From the NCBI GenBank assembly GCA_027186245.1, contig CP114493.1, positions 441,501 to 505,500 of the forward strand: a DNA stretch of 64,000 nucleotides. The letters run 5' to 3'. The notes under the pieces were generated by a model. It searched no databases, was not told the origin of the DNA, and saw only the letters and a list, made by a program, of their open reading frames with translations. Below, in pieces: positions 47,086 through 58,158 of this stretch. Position 1 is the stretch's first letter. Each line of letters starts with the position of its first letter. This stretch comes from Coriaria nepalensis (Eukaryota; Streptophyta; Magnoliopsida; Cucurbitales; Coriariaceae). A program made the translations under genes and the position numbers.

Positions 47086-48480
47086 TTTTTCAAGGGGATG
47101 GATCACCTATAATTACTCGGGTGTTGAAGTTCGAGGATCGTTCTTCTTGCACGATTACTGTTCATTCGAAATTGCACAAGGTGATTTCTATAATAAAGGA
47201 AAAGTTTAATCGTGTAGAGCTAAAAATGTTTTGCAAATCATGCTTTGCCTATTTCTAGAAGGTTGATAAGAGGTTTCATTATCCTCTAAGACAGTTAGTG
47301 CCTTAATCTTTTGTCAAGCTCAGTTAAAAAAGAAGTATGAGGCATAATACATCATAAATGGTAATCATCTCCATTACTTGATGAAAGAGTTCACTCTTAT
47401 TACTAGACTGAGGTATCACAAGCCACTAGCCTCCTTACCTCGCAGAGTAAAGAAAAATGAAGAATTCATGAAGTACTACTTTAAAGGGAATGATAATATT
47501 ATATATGTTGTGCTTATGAAGATTTTTGAAAGCATCGAGATGAGAACTAAAAGGCAACATGAAGAAGATATTGATGAAGCGACAAAGGTTGACGATCTAA
47601 ATGTGAAGTTAGCATTGCTCTACTTCTTATTAGTTCGCCTCTTAGGTATAAGGGAGTTTCACAAAGTACAAGTTCAGTATCTATTCATAATCTCAGATAT
47701 TGAGTTATTCGATAGTTACCTTTAGGATAAAATAGTATATGAAAGAATTATTCAATATATCAAAAGGGACGACATTTCAAAGAAGTCCCAAAAAGCTACA
47801 ACTAGAGGAAAAGTGGTTGTTGAGAAGTGAGATGTATTTAGTTTTTCGCTGGCCTTTTAGGTAATTAATATTCTTAGTTTTGATTTATAGTAAATTTTTA
47901 TTACTTAATTTTAATATTTTTTAATTACTGTAGATATATATTTTTGAAGCGATTTTAAGCATTTGAGAGCTTTTTGGGGAGCGTATGAAGAAAACCCGTA
48001 AGCTACTGATCCTGAATTGGGCCGTGCATTCTACAAAGCCATTTCACACGAATATCATCAATGTTATGAGGAACCAATATGTAAGTTTTTGTTCTGATCA
48101 AAATTTTTTTATACTTTATTTATTTAATTAATTGACCTATTTAATATTCTTTTAACAATGTCGGCTAGAGTGCATGAAATTTTACGTCTATCAAGGAGAG
48201 GAGACTGTACTCTTTATATGATTAACATTGATGCATTCTAAGATAAGGTTGAAGATGATATAATTAATCGTGTGATGGATTTATTGGATCTGACCATAGG
48301 GGAGACATTATTCTGAGAAATTTTCTAATCGTACTGTTTGCAGTGACAATAGCACAAAGGAGGATGATGAAGAGAATAAGAATGAATTAGAAAAAGGTGA
48401 GAAGAAGGATGATAAAGATAATAGGGAGAAGTCAAAAGAGGACGAAGATGAGATAGAGGGAATCTTTCTTCTCTGATGAA
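47086..48480 (+). pseudogene. DUF1985/Ulp1-type (Mutator-associated) gene remnant
   Basis: The plus-strand frames read SKLHKVISIIKEKFNRVELK with MFCKSCFAYF, then after stops YLMKEFTLITRLRYHKPLAS, LPRRVKKNEEFMKYYFKGND, DLNVKLALLYFLLVRLLGIR and, beyond a Trp-to-stop change, DKIVYERIIQYIKRDD. This order (a helical leader, the LREFALITGL-like core, KLALLYFLE and the WGK-x-SFE-like block) is that of plant DUF1985 proteins, which are commonly linked to Ulp1-like cysteine protease domains and carried by Mutator-like elements. A lysine/glutamate-rich tail (EDDEENKNELEKGEKKDD) follows near 48.36-48.46 kb. No Ulp1 catalytic triad is seen. Several stops make it dead. Confidence 0.65.
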
Positions 48481-49222
48481 AGATCGAATAAAAGTCAAAC
48501 AATGGGAGCAGAAAAAGTGAAAGTGGCCGTTATTTTTTATTACAGTGGTTATATATTTGTTTTTTCTTTTATGACATTTAAAAAAAAAGAGAAAGAAGGT
48601 AGAAAAGTGGAAAGAGAAAAAGAGAGGATATAAATATAATTTTTTAAAATATTTTATTTATTAAATTTAAAAAAATAATAATAAAAGTATAAAAATAAAT
48701 AAAGTTATTTGACAGAAATTTTTTAACGTAAAGTCAAGTAACTAAATATCCTTTATATTTTAATACAAATGGTAAGTCGCCAACACCATCAAAAACTTTA
48801 CCCAACTAATTGGGAAATGTACACAAAAGGACAAGAGAGAGCATTTAAGTATTATTCGAACTTGGGATCTTTTCTATGGTCTCATCTTCAACTTCCTCTA
48901 TACCTACTACCCTATTTAAGTCGAGGCTTTAGCCCCACTCTTTCTCCCATGCACTTCTTGTCCCACTGACTACACTACTCTTCTTCTCTCGCTCACTCAA
49001 ATTACATATACTCTTTTATCTGTTACTTCCTCTCCATAACTTGTCTCCGTATCTTCTCCAAAATAATTTCATTTCTGATAACTTTCTCTAACAATAAGTT
49101 TAGATCCTAGTTTTTTGCTCCATTACTTTGTCTCCTTTCTAGCTAGCTAGCCAGCTATAAGTACGTAACTAGTCTTCTCCAGGTTATATATATAACATAT
49201 AAATTTAAAAAAAGAAAAAAAA
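48481..49222. other. Promoter and leader of the second PRE-type gene
   Basis: AT-rich to about 48.77 kb, then a CT-rich segment to the start codon. AGCTAGCTAGCCAGCTA words occur near 49.14 kb. No coding feature is seen. Confidence 0.45.
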
Positions 49223-49788
49223 ATGTCAGGCAGAAGATCTAGATCAAGGCAGTCAGGTAGTAATTCAAGGATCAGTGAGGACCAGATCCATGATCTTGTT
49301 TCCAAGTTGCAGCAACTTCTCCCTGATCAGATTCGTGACTCCCACTCCGACAAGGTAAAATCTTAAACTATGTTTTAGTTAGATTGGGAGCTAATTTAAT
49401 TTATACATTAATCAGAGTTCGAGTGTTTTAACTGAAGTTTTGTAAGTTCGAACTGGATTTCAACATAATTTTTTGCGAAAATCATCAACCGGACAGAATC
49501 TTGTATAGACGAACGATCGATAGTTTGAAATTAGATTTCATTCTAGATCGATAATAAGTAGATTCAAATCTCCATATCTCTAGCTACCTTATGATGACAA
49601 TGATCATGATCCATAAAGATAAATCTTATAACGTCTAGGTGTCAGCGGCAAAGGTTCTACAAGAGACGTGCAATTACATAAAAAGCCTTCATAGAGAGGT
49701 TGATGATCTAAGCGAGAGACTGTCGGAGTTGTTAGCAACCTCCGATGCTGCCCAAGCTGCCATTATTAGGAGTTTACTTATGCAATAA
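49223..49788 (+). CDS. Small non-DNA-binding HLH protein of the PRE family (PRE3/BS1-like)
   Basis: Two exons (49223-49354 and 49639-49788) give 93 residues. It starts [20 protein letters not shown], then helix 1 [20 protein letters not shown]. Exon 2 begins [20 protein letters not shown] and continues [16 protein letters not shown] to SLLMQ. The short serine/arginine start lacks the DNA-contacting His-Glu-Arg set, as in PRE1-6, so it works as a dominant partner of inhibitory HLH proteins in brassinosteroid, gibberellin and auxin growth responses; Arabidopsis BS1/TMO7/PRE3 (At1g74500) is also a mobile factor in embryo root initiation. It faces the other PRE gene, which lies 12 kb to the left on the opposite strand. 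The intron position is the same in both. Confidence 0.93.
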
Positions 49789-50871
49789 ACGTAGTCTACT
49801 ACTCTTTCTTCATTTTTCTATGCTTTAATCAGCACTTGTTTTTTTGTCTACCCATTTTTTTTTATAGGGTTTTTGCTATATTTTGCTTGTAGTTTTTACC
49901 ACTTGGTCGTTTTGGTGGATGAAATATTATCGAGTTGTTTTGTAACACCTTTTGAAAGAACTGGTTACGAGACGTGATATGTTAAGTACGAGATTATTAT
50001 CTATAATGGCTACCATTAGTAGCTTTATCTCTCTTTTATCGTATAAAACTCATTTAAATGATCAACTTACACGTTATAAAAATAAAAAAAATAAAAAAAA
50101 ACCCTTTTCGAGGGAGTGTCAATACATGTGATCAGATTAGATTCGATACCGGTTTTAATGGGTATGAATTTGTATCAAATCATCAATTCGGACCTTTCTA
50201 TTTTCATTCAATAGATGAGGAAGTGCCATGCAAGCGAATATGACTTATCAATTTCGTATTATTTATATAATCAATTTTCATATTGACTTATAAATATGTG
50301 GCTCTCCCTGATCCTTTCGATTAAGATTGAACAGTCCAAATTGATGAGTCCGTATATGCCAGTTCTGAACTCAATGTATGTGGGCCCTTTGAGGTGATTT
50401 GTGTCGAAAATAGAGATCTCCTTTAGTTGTAAAAGTGTATGGGTACTGCAATCTTGGCTAAAGCATTGCAATAAGTTAGAACCAAAATGGTTGGTAGGAG
50501 ACAGACACCAATATTGGACTCTATCTCTCCACCTTGTATAATTATATAAAAAGTAATAATAAATTAGTAGGATGAATTATAATAACAATAACATTACCCT
50601 ATGATTCAAGAATCCACAACCTTACAACTTACGTCACTTGAAAATTTATAATGCTTACTCGACACACAATTACAGACGGGCCGGGCTATGTGATTCCGGT
50701 ACCGTACCGACTTTACCAGTATCGAGTTAGTACCGGTATCTATTAGTGTCTCATCTCATATAAGTTAGATACGACCAATGTAACAAAAAGTTTCTCAAAT
50801 ACAATGTATGGTTGTTGTTTCCAATCGTAGAAACAACAATTACAGCACAAACGCTATTAATCCAAATTCTT
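49789..50871. other. Intergenic region before the PLS-class PPR gene
   Basis: PRE 3' UTR at the left. Near 50.69-50.74 kb are GGTACCGTACCGA-type words resembling repeat debris. No gene is seen. Confidence 0.45.
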
Positions 50872-52680
50872 ATGCCGATATGGCCTAAGAAAAGAATCAA
50901 CTCTCTGATTCGGAAAATAAATATTAGCCCATTCAAATCCTATATCGACAAAAGCATACACTCTCAAGTCAACCTTGATAAATCATCTCCTTTGCACTCG
51001 ACTCTAATTTTTACCAAGAACCCGTTTCAAATAGTCAGTTCCCTCTTGCAAAAACACCAACACATTGACCAAATCAGTCAAATCCATGCATATCTAATCA
51101 CCTCAGGACTCATTCACAACCTCCCTATTGCTAGCAAACTCATTGCATCTTTTGCTTCACTTCCCCTCCGGGGCACGACCAATTTCGCCCGTTCGATTGC
51201 TTGTCAATCCAATGGTCTAGATACTTACACGTGGAACACTATCATTAGAGGTTTCTTAGAGGAAACTAACCCCATTGAAGCCATTAGAGTTTATTCACGT
51301 TTGAGAAGTGAAGGTTTAAATGTGGATGGTTACACTGTTTTGTTTGTCATCAAGGCTTGTGGGCTTCTGCCAGTAATAGATTTTGATGGGAAACAGATAC
51401 ATGGTCAGATTGTTAAACTGGGTTTTGAATCTGAGATTATAATTCAGACTGCACTGGTGAAAATGTATGCTTTCTGTGACAACATCAACTACGCACACCA
51501 AGTGTTTGAAGAAACTCCTAAGAGAGACAGAGTTATGTGGAACTCCCTTATCGCAGCATATTCTCAACTGAATTATGATTCCAAGGCACTTGATCTAATT
51601 CGGATTATGGTTAGTGATCATAATATAAGGCCTAATGGAGTTACAATTGTGAGCATTCTTTCATCATGCTCGAATATGAGAGCCTTGAGAGAAGGGAAAG
51701 CAGTCCATGGTTATGTGGTGAGAAACCTTACCCATAATGACGTTTTGGTTGATAATGCTTTGGTTAATTTCTACTCAAAATGTTGTTCTTTGTTGGTTGC
51801 TCGTACTATTTTTAACTCAATCTCAGTTAAAAATGTAATTTCTTGGACTTCCATTGTCAATGGTTTTAATGATAATGGTTACCCGATTGAGGCATTGAAT
51901 CTTTTCAAAGAAATGGTGGCATCAAAGTTGATCCCAGATGAAATCACCAAATTAGGTGTTATTTTGATTTGCTCAAAATTGGGAAGCTTTGAGCTTGCAT
52001 CGTGGATCGATGACTACATTAGGAAGAATAACGGGTTAGGATTAAAAGAGAGAATCACTATGTCAAATGCTCTAATAGACATGCATGCTAGATGTGGTAA
52101 CATCAAGAGAGCTTGTGAAATCTTTGATAATATGAAGGACAAATCATTAGTGTCATGGAGTACAATGATAAACGGGTTGGCCCAACACGGGTATGGGCTG
52201 GCTGCCCTTGTTCGGTTTTTCCAGATGCAGAGGGAAGGATTTAAACCGGATGGAATCATCTTCTTGAGTGTCTTATCAGCATGTAGCCATGCGGGTTTCA
52301 TCAATGAGGGGAGAAAATGTTTTGATTCTATGATTCAAGATTTTGCGATTGAGCCATGGATGGAGCATTATGGTTGTATGGTCGATCTTTTCTGTAGAGC
52401 AGGATTAATCGATGAGGCATTTGAATTCATAGGGAATCTGCCTGTTCGACCGGACATGATTGTATGGCGTATGATGCTTGGGGCTTGTGAAAGCAAAGGT
52501 GACATGGCGAAATGTTTTATTGAAATTATGGAATCGTCCAAGGATAGTGGAGATTATGGAATGTTGTTAAATTTGCATGCTTCAAAAGGTGAATGGGAAA
52601 GTGTTGAGGAGATAAGGAAAGAGATGAGAGTTAGAGGAGTGAAAAAGGAGGAACCTGGTTTTAGTGTGGTAACGAGTTGA
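50872..52680 (+). CDS. PLS-class pentatricopeptide repeat protein, E type
   Basis: An intronless protein of 602 residues. I chose the ATG at 50872 (MPIWPKKRINSLIRKINISP) because the frame upstream has only a TTG; the basic, Ser-containing start suits an organelle transit peptide. PLS repeats run from QISQIHAYLITSGLIHNLPI through YTWNTIIRGFLEETNPIEAI, WNSLIAAYSQLNYDSKALDL, WTSIVNGFNDNGYPIEALNL and WSTMINGLAQHGYGLAALVR to IFLSVLSACSHAGFINEGRK. The E-type end is YGCMVDLFCRAGLIDEAFEF, WRMMLGACESKGDMAK and EWESVEEIRKEMRVRG. It ends EEPGFSVVTS without a DYW domain, so an editing deaminase would have to come from a partner. The target transcript is unknown. Confidence 0.92.
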   Translation: MPIWPKKRINSLIRKINISPFKSYIDKSIHSQVNLDKSSPLHSTLIFTKNPFQIVSSLLQKHQHIDQISQIHAYLITSGLIHNLPIASKLIASFASLPLRGTTNFARSIACQSNGLDTYTWNTIIRGFLEETNPIEAIRVYSRLRSEGLNVDGYTVLFVIKACGLLPVIDFDGKQIHGQIVKLGFESEIIIQTALVKMYAFCDNINYAHQVFEETPKRDRVMWNSLIAAYSQLNYDSKALDLIRIMVSDHNIRPNGVTIVSILSSCSNMRALREGKAVHGYVVRNLTHNDVLVDNALVNFYSKCCSLLVARTIFNSISVKNVISWTSIVNGFNDNGYPIEALNLFKEMVASKLIPDEITKLGVILICSKLGSFELASWIDDYIRKNNGLGLKERITMSNALIDMHARCGNIKRACEIFDNMKDKSLVSWSTMINGLAQHGYGLAALVRFFQMQREGFKPDGIIFLSVLSACSHAGFINEGRKCFDSMIQDFAIEPWMEHYGCMVDLFCRAGLIDEAFEFIGNLPVRPDMIVWRMMLGACESKGDMAKCFIEIMESSKDSGDYGMLLNLHASKGEWESVEEIRKEMRVRGVKKEEPGFSVVTS

Positions 52681-53590
52681 GTGCCAGTAGTTAATTGATG
52701 TACTGAATCTACTTATTTTTGTTATTCATCTGACCAAAAATCTACTTATTAGTTTACTTTTGCATTTATCGACATCTTTTTCGGCACTGCCTGGAGAAGT
52801 GTGATGGATAAACATGGTGTATATATTTTTTAGGCTCTGCCCATCTTTGAACGCATACCCTATTTATACAACCGGCAATATGGTCCCGTCTTGACTTCAC
52901 TCTGTCCGTTTTGAGTAAGGCCTATTTTGGATCGGGCTGAGGCCTAAAAATTTAGGCACGATCCGACTCTATTTATATGCTAGCCCAATAAATTTTGGCC
53001 GCATTAAAATTGGGTCTAGGTTGTCCCGTAAATTTATTCATATATTATTATTTAAGAAATGATGTGAATAATTTTATAACTCATAAATAAATATTTGGAC
53101 ATAATAAAAGAATTCATTGTAATTACAAACTATAAAAGATAAATGGTTCCATAAAAAAAATTTAGTCTTAAAGAGGAAAAAATAGAACATATCTAAAGAT
53201 ATTTTAAATAATAAGGAAAAGAAAAAGAAGGAAAATACTAATATATTATTTATTTAATTACCCTAATTTATGAGAATGAGTGGTATTTATAAAAAAAAAA
53301 TAAAAAAAAAAAAGAAATTTTGAAAACAAAAAAATTAAGAGGGAAAAAATAATAATAAAGGTTACGGGCCAACGAACCAGGCCGAGCCTACCTATGGGCC
53401 AATTAGGATACAGACCAGATTGGGTTGACTCACGAGCCCAATATCGAGGCTTGGCTCAGGCCCGATCATGGGCGTGATCGGGTCTAGGCTGGGTCTGTAT
53501 TGCCTACTTTACTTATATACACATATATCAGTTATGGGAGGGTAAGGTGGTAATACAAGCTGATATCCACTCCTCTCTCCTCACCCCCTT
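52681..53590. other. PPR 3' flank and repeat with GGGC/GCCC inverted words
   Basis: From about 52.86 to 53.51 kb the sequence opens with GATCGGGCTGAGGCC words and closes with GGCTCAGGCCCGATC words, roughly inverted copies of each other with an AT-rich core between. This is the look of a common non-autonomous DNA element of eudicots. No coding feature is present. Confidence 0.35.
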
Positions 53591-54001
53591 GAGCTTATGT
53601 TTGGTTGGAGGGGAGAGAGGAAGATAGCTTTATTAAATGAAAAAAGGAGAAGGAAGTGATTTAAAGTTCTTTTTCGATGTTTGAATGTCTTTTTTATAAG
53701 GTAATATAGTTAATTTCTCTATATTATTTGGATAATTTCATACAGAAAATAAATAAAATATTTTGTTATATTTACAACTATATTTTTTAATAATATTAAT
53801 ATGATAAAAATATTTTTTTTAAAAATATGTTACCTTCTCTTCCCTTACTTTCTTTCTGATTTTAGAAGGACAAAAAAGGGGATAAAATTTTATTTCCTCT
53901 CCTTTTAAAAATCCAACCAAACGAATTTAAAAAAAAAAAAAATTGTAATAAAGTCCCTTACCTTCCTTCCCTCCCTCTCCTTCCAACCAAACGAAAGCTT
54001 A
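53591..54001. mobile_element. MITE-like element with terminal inverted repeats
   Basis: The left end GAGCTTATGTTTGGTTGGAG matches the reverse complement of the right end (TAAGCTTTCGTTTGGTTGGA), with further purine-rich sequence on the left mirrored by a pyrimidine-rich tract on the right. The core of about 360 bases is AT-rich and non-coding. No target-site duplication is certain. The TTTGGTTGG ends suggest a hAT-like or Harbinger-like family. Confidence 0.55.
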
Positions 54002-54177
54002 AGATTTCCCCTTGATTATTTCTTATTCCATTACTAATATGTTTACTTCCATTATGGAACCATAAACGAATAGCAACCATATTACAAGTAAACATGTTAG
54101 TAATAGAAACTTCTTTAAAAAAGTCTTAAGGAATAAGCTACATAAGTAGTATGTGAATTTTCTTCTCTAGTAATATA

Positions 54178-54300
54178 ATTGTCATGTTCTCATCTTTATC
54201 ACGAAGGACATATTGGAAATTGATCGGAGAAGAGCAAAGTTTTGCCCATTATGCTGCTTTGATCTTCAACAATAGATCATCGTTTAGAAGTTTCTTTATT
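54178..54300 (+). pseudogene. 3' fragment of a RING-H2 gene (copy 1)
   Basis: Nucleotides from TGTTCTCATCTTTATCACGA onward align by eye with the RING end of the intact gene at 63.4 kb and the pseudogene at 61.7 kb: CSHLYHEG is readable, then a stop (GGAAATTGA) and a one-base shift before the CPLC region. The following 3' UTR is also similar to copy 2. The 5' part of this copy is missing. Confidence 0.75.
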
Positions 54301-54436
54301 TTTTGTAATTGGTGTATTAAGATTATTCAATTGATCGTGGTTCGGAAGTTGGGTAATTAAGAGGAGAGTGAATAAGAGTTTGGATAATTAGAGTGAATAA
54401 AAATTAGAACAAACTTTAAAGGGTTGCTCGACTAAT

Positions 54437-55548
54437 CAAAATTTAAGGCTTATATCAACGTCAATAAAGATTTCCTCCATAATGACTTAAAGGAGGCCAT
54501 TAATATGACTTAACTTTCTAACTTTATTGATCCTGTTAATCCTTTACATGTATGTCGGCTTTGACGGTCCCTTTATAGTTTAAAGCAGTTTCCATGAATT
54601 TGGTACTACGCTCTTAGTAGTGCCCTTTTATCTCTCAGTTTTTATTAGGCCAAATCTAATACGTCTTTATTCATCTTATAACGAGCAACATCTATCACAT
54701 ATTTTCTTATGTATGTTGATGACCTACTCATTATTGGCAGCGACTGGCGCCTTATTTCCACCTTAGTAGATCAAATTGGTGACTTTTTTTCTCTCAAAGA
54801 CCTCGGACCACTTACTTTCTTCCTCGGCATTAAGATTCTTCGATGCTTTGAAGGGATCTTGTTAGTTAGTAAAAGTACATCTCGAGATCCTACATCGTCA
54901 CCAAATGGCTGGCGCTCGCCCCCTTCAGACTCCCAGTACCTGACTTTTACTCATCCTCATATTGTCTTCATGGTTAATTGGTTAGCTCAATTCATGCAAC
55001 ATCCTCATACCAATCATTGGGCGGTCGCTAAGCATCTTCTGGTACTTCAAAAGTACTTTATCTCATGGCATTTTTCTTCTCCACTCCTCCTCCTTTGATA
55101 TCTCTGCTTATTCTGATGTTGACTGGGCTGATAATCCTGATGATTGCTCCTCCACATCAGCCTTTGTTGTATTTCTTGGCCTAAATCTGATTGCTTGGAG
55201 TACATGGAAGTAACGTGCCATTGCTCGTTCTTCCGCTGAAGTGGAATACTATGTCCTCGCTTGCGCAACAACTGAGTTACAATGGATCTGTAACTTATTT
55301 TTATGAGCTATCTCTCCCGTTTCGGAAACCGCCAGCACTGTTATATGATAATATTGGTGCCACTCACCTATCTCTCAACCCAGTTATGCATTCTCGGACA
55401 AACATGTCGCTATTGCGTTTATTTTGTTCGTGATCTTGTTGCTAAATGTCAAATCGTTGGCTCATCTCCTCACCAAAGTGCTTAGCCGTATCTAGTTCCA
55501 GCTTCTCTGAAACAAAATTGTCATCACCGGCTTTGCGGGGGAGTATAT
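54437..55548 (+). mobile_element. Older Ty1/copia remnant, left part (reverse transcriptase to 3' purine tract)
   Basis: Plus-strand frames with several stops read VNKDFLHNDLKEAINMT, RSLYSLKQFP, the active-site block MYVDDLLIIGSDW at 54709 and LKDLGPLTFFLGIKIL. RNase H traces (SADDC-like region near 55.13 kb, RSSAEVEYYVLA near 55.23 kb) come next. The purine tract GCGGGGGAGTA at about 55.535-55.545 kb should mark the start of its 3' LTR, but the sequence there is interrupted by the LTR of a younger copia element. Gag, protease and integrase are absent, so it is truncated at the left. Confidence 0.8.
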
Positions 55549-56193
55549 TGTTTGAAGATTGCTTGTTTGGTTAGTGACTTCACAATTGGAAATTAGCCAA
55601 AAATGTTAACTTTTTTACTCCCTTATCCAAATGCATTGACTTCAATTCCATTAGCTGCCTCTCATCATTTATGACTTGTTGCAATTGGTTTGAAGGTGAT
55701 CAGATCATTAAAACTTAATTTGAGGCCTAATCATGTTTTTACTATTTTATTGATTTTGGCCCTGTGAAGTTTTCTGTTTTAGTGCATTTTTTACCTCAAA
55801 TGGAGCTGCTCTGACCTCAAGCAAGTTTGTTTAAGTTGGCTGGACCTCAAGCTTCGAGATAAAGCATGTCAAAGTCCATCATCTCACTTTTGGTATTTTA
55901 GCATAAAGCAAAAAGCTGTTTTTTTTTTTACAAAATCAGCTTTTGCACTTTGCTGTCTTTAGTTGCTTTTGTGTGCTATGTACTCAATTAGTGTCCATTT
56001 AGTTTTGTTCCATCTAATCCTAATTGATTTGAGATGTCTTAGTTTACTTTAACTTTAATCTTTGTTTTCCAGATTTGTAATCATCTCTTGTTAAGTATTA
56101 ATGAAATGAAAAACTTGCATTTTGCAAGTAAGCAAATTTTATCAGAAAACAAAGTGTATTCTGTTTTTTGCTCTCAACTTCGAAATTATAACA
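55549..56193 (+). repeat. 5' LTR of the younger copia element
   Basis: Begins TGTTTGAAGATTGCTTG and ends ATTATAACA (TG...CA), about 645 bases. It matches the copy at 60204-60844 along its length, with scattered substitutions. The base pairs just left are TATAT, against TATAC to the right of the other LTR, giving a near-perfect 5-base target duplication. Confidence 0.9.
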
Positions 56194-56309
56194 TGACATC
56201 AAAGCTTAATTCTTGAGGGGCCTGATCATCATCAATTCTTTCTCTCCAACTTCAATCGATAAAAAAAAAAAACATATTCTTACTTACTCAAAAAACCAGA
56301 AAATCAGAA

Positions 56310-56897
56310 ATGTCTTCCAATAGTGTGAATCTTCCCTCTCCACCTGTTTTCAGTGGAAAATACTATCACATATGGAATGACAAGATGCAAAATTACCTTA
56401 TTGCATTTGATCTCTGGGAAGCAGTGGAGGAAGGCTATGAACCTCCTGCAGAAGATGAGCACTTCACAGTCAACCAACTGAAGGCAAATAAGGAAAAGAG
56501 ATTGAAAAACTATAGAGCCCTTACAGCCATCCAATCTGCCATTTCGAATGAAATTCACACAAAAATTCTTGGCCTAAAAAAGGCCAAATCAGTGTGGGAT
56601 ACTCTTCAAGCAGAATTCCATGAAACCAAAATGGTTAGAGCTGTCAACTTGCTCACTACAAGAAGAGACTTTGAAGCTCTAAGAATGAAAGATGATGAAC
56701 CTATCAAGTCTTATGTGGATAAGCTAAATGAGATTGTGAGTCAAATGAGAATGCTAGGAAGTGATATTACTGAGAGCTCCATCGTGAACAAAGTGTTGGT
56801 GAGCTTGCCTTCCAAATTTGACTCAAAAGTGGATGCTATAGAGAAAAGCAAGGATTTGTCCAAACTGACCATGAATGAACTCGTAGGCTCACTTTAA
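56310..56897 (+). pseudogene. Copia gag (UBN2 type), truncated
   Basis: 195 codons starting MSSNSVNLPSPPVFSGKYYH with the YHIWNDKMQNYL motif, then LKKAKSVWDTLQAEFHET, the hallmark of copia gag, and KSYVDKLNEIVSQMR. It stops before the zinc knuckle, which lies in another frame. Gag forms the virus-like particle of the element. Confidence 0.85.
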
Positions 56898-57261
56898 GTA
56901 AATGAGAAGAGACATTCAAATAGGACAGATGCAACTACAGAAGGTGTTTTCTTTGCAAATCAGAAAAAACCTTGGAAAAGGGACAACCAAGGCAGCAGCA
57001 GCTCCAAACCTTCAATTCCTGCAAGCAAGAAGAAGCACTTGCACCATTTGTAAGAGAAAAAGGCACTTTGAAAAGACTTGTTAGGACAAGGGCAAACCTC
57101 AATGCTCTTATTGCAAAAGATTCGATCATGTGGAGAAGGAGTGCAGAAAAAGGAAGTATGAAATAGAAAATCACAAATCTCAGCAAGCAAATCATGCTGA
57201 AAATGAAGAAAATGCTTTCATGGTCACACAAGCCAAAAGACCAAGACAAAGGCATGAATGA

Positions 57262-57999
57262 TTGATTGACAGTAGATGTACAAGTCACATGACCTTCAAC
57301 AAAAACTTGTTTCTCTGCCTAGACATGTTAAGCAAGACAAATGTCATTGTAGGCAATGATGAAACTCTAAAGGCAGAAGGAAAATGGACTATTTCTATCA
57401 AGACAAGCAATGGAGCAAGGACAATCAAAGATGTTTTTTATGTTCCAAATCTGGATCAGAATCTTCTTAGTGTGGGGAAAATCATGAAGAGTGGCTGCTG
57501 TCTTACCTTCCAAGAAGAATACTGCAGAATCCTAGATTCCAACATGAAGCTGATTGCTCAGGCCAAGATCAACAACAACTTCTCTCTAAATTGGGAAAAT
57601 GGTGATCATAAGACTATGATGAGCAAAGCTGATGAATCGTGGCTTTGGCACAAAAGATATGGCCATTGTGACCTGAGGAAACTTAGCATTCTAAGCTCAA
57701 AAGGGTTGGTTGAAGACATTCCAAAGTTGCAAGTTCAAACTGAAATTTGTGAATGCTGTCAACTTGGAGAAATGAAGAGGAAGCCTTTTCCTATCAACCA
57801 AGCTAATAGGGCATCTGAGAAGCTTCAACTTGTTCACTCCGATGTATGTGGACTTATGAAGGTTCCCTCAATGAACAACATCAAATTCTTCCTACTGTTT
57901 ATAGATGATCAAACAAGGTATGGTTGGATTTACTTTCTCAAGAACAAATCAGAAGTGTTCGGGCTGTTCAAGAAGTTCAAAGCCTTGGTTGAAGCTTAG
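57262..57999 (+). pseudogene. Copia protease and integrase N-part, broken
   Basis: Starts MIDSRCTSHMTFNKNLF; the catalytic D-S-G of the aspartic protease appears as D-S-R. Next are the GAG-pre-integrase block SWLWHKRYGHCDLRKLSIL with the zinc-type H-C residues, and the integrase start LVHSDVCGLMKVPS and FLLFIDDQTRYGWIYFLK. The frame is closed by a stop at 57997, after which the integrase core continues with further stops to 58.5 kb. Confidence 0.85.
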
Positions 58000-58158
58000 T
58001 CAGAAAAGAAAATCAAAGTCTTAAGGATTGATAATGGAGGGGAATACAACTTAACTGAGTTCAAATATTTTTGTGAAACTCAAGGCATTGTCCACCAATT
58101 TATACTGCCTTATTCACCTCAGCAAAATGGGGTTGCTGAAAGAAGAAACTGAGCAGTA

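Noticed and set aside
48308..48502. Ser/Phe-rich minus-strand frame
   Set aside because: Complement of the acidic Lys/Glu-rich tail of the DUF1985 remnant.
56304..57288. Minus-strand frames over copia gag
   Set aside because: Shadows of the plus-strand gag and zinc knuckle.
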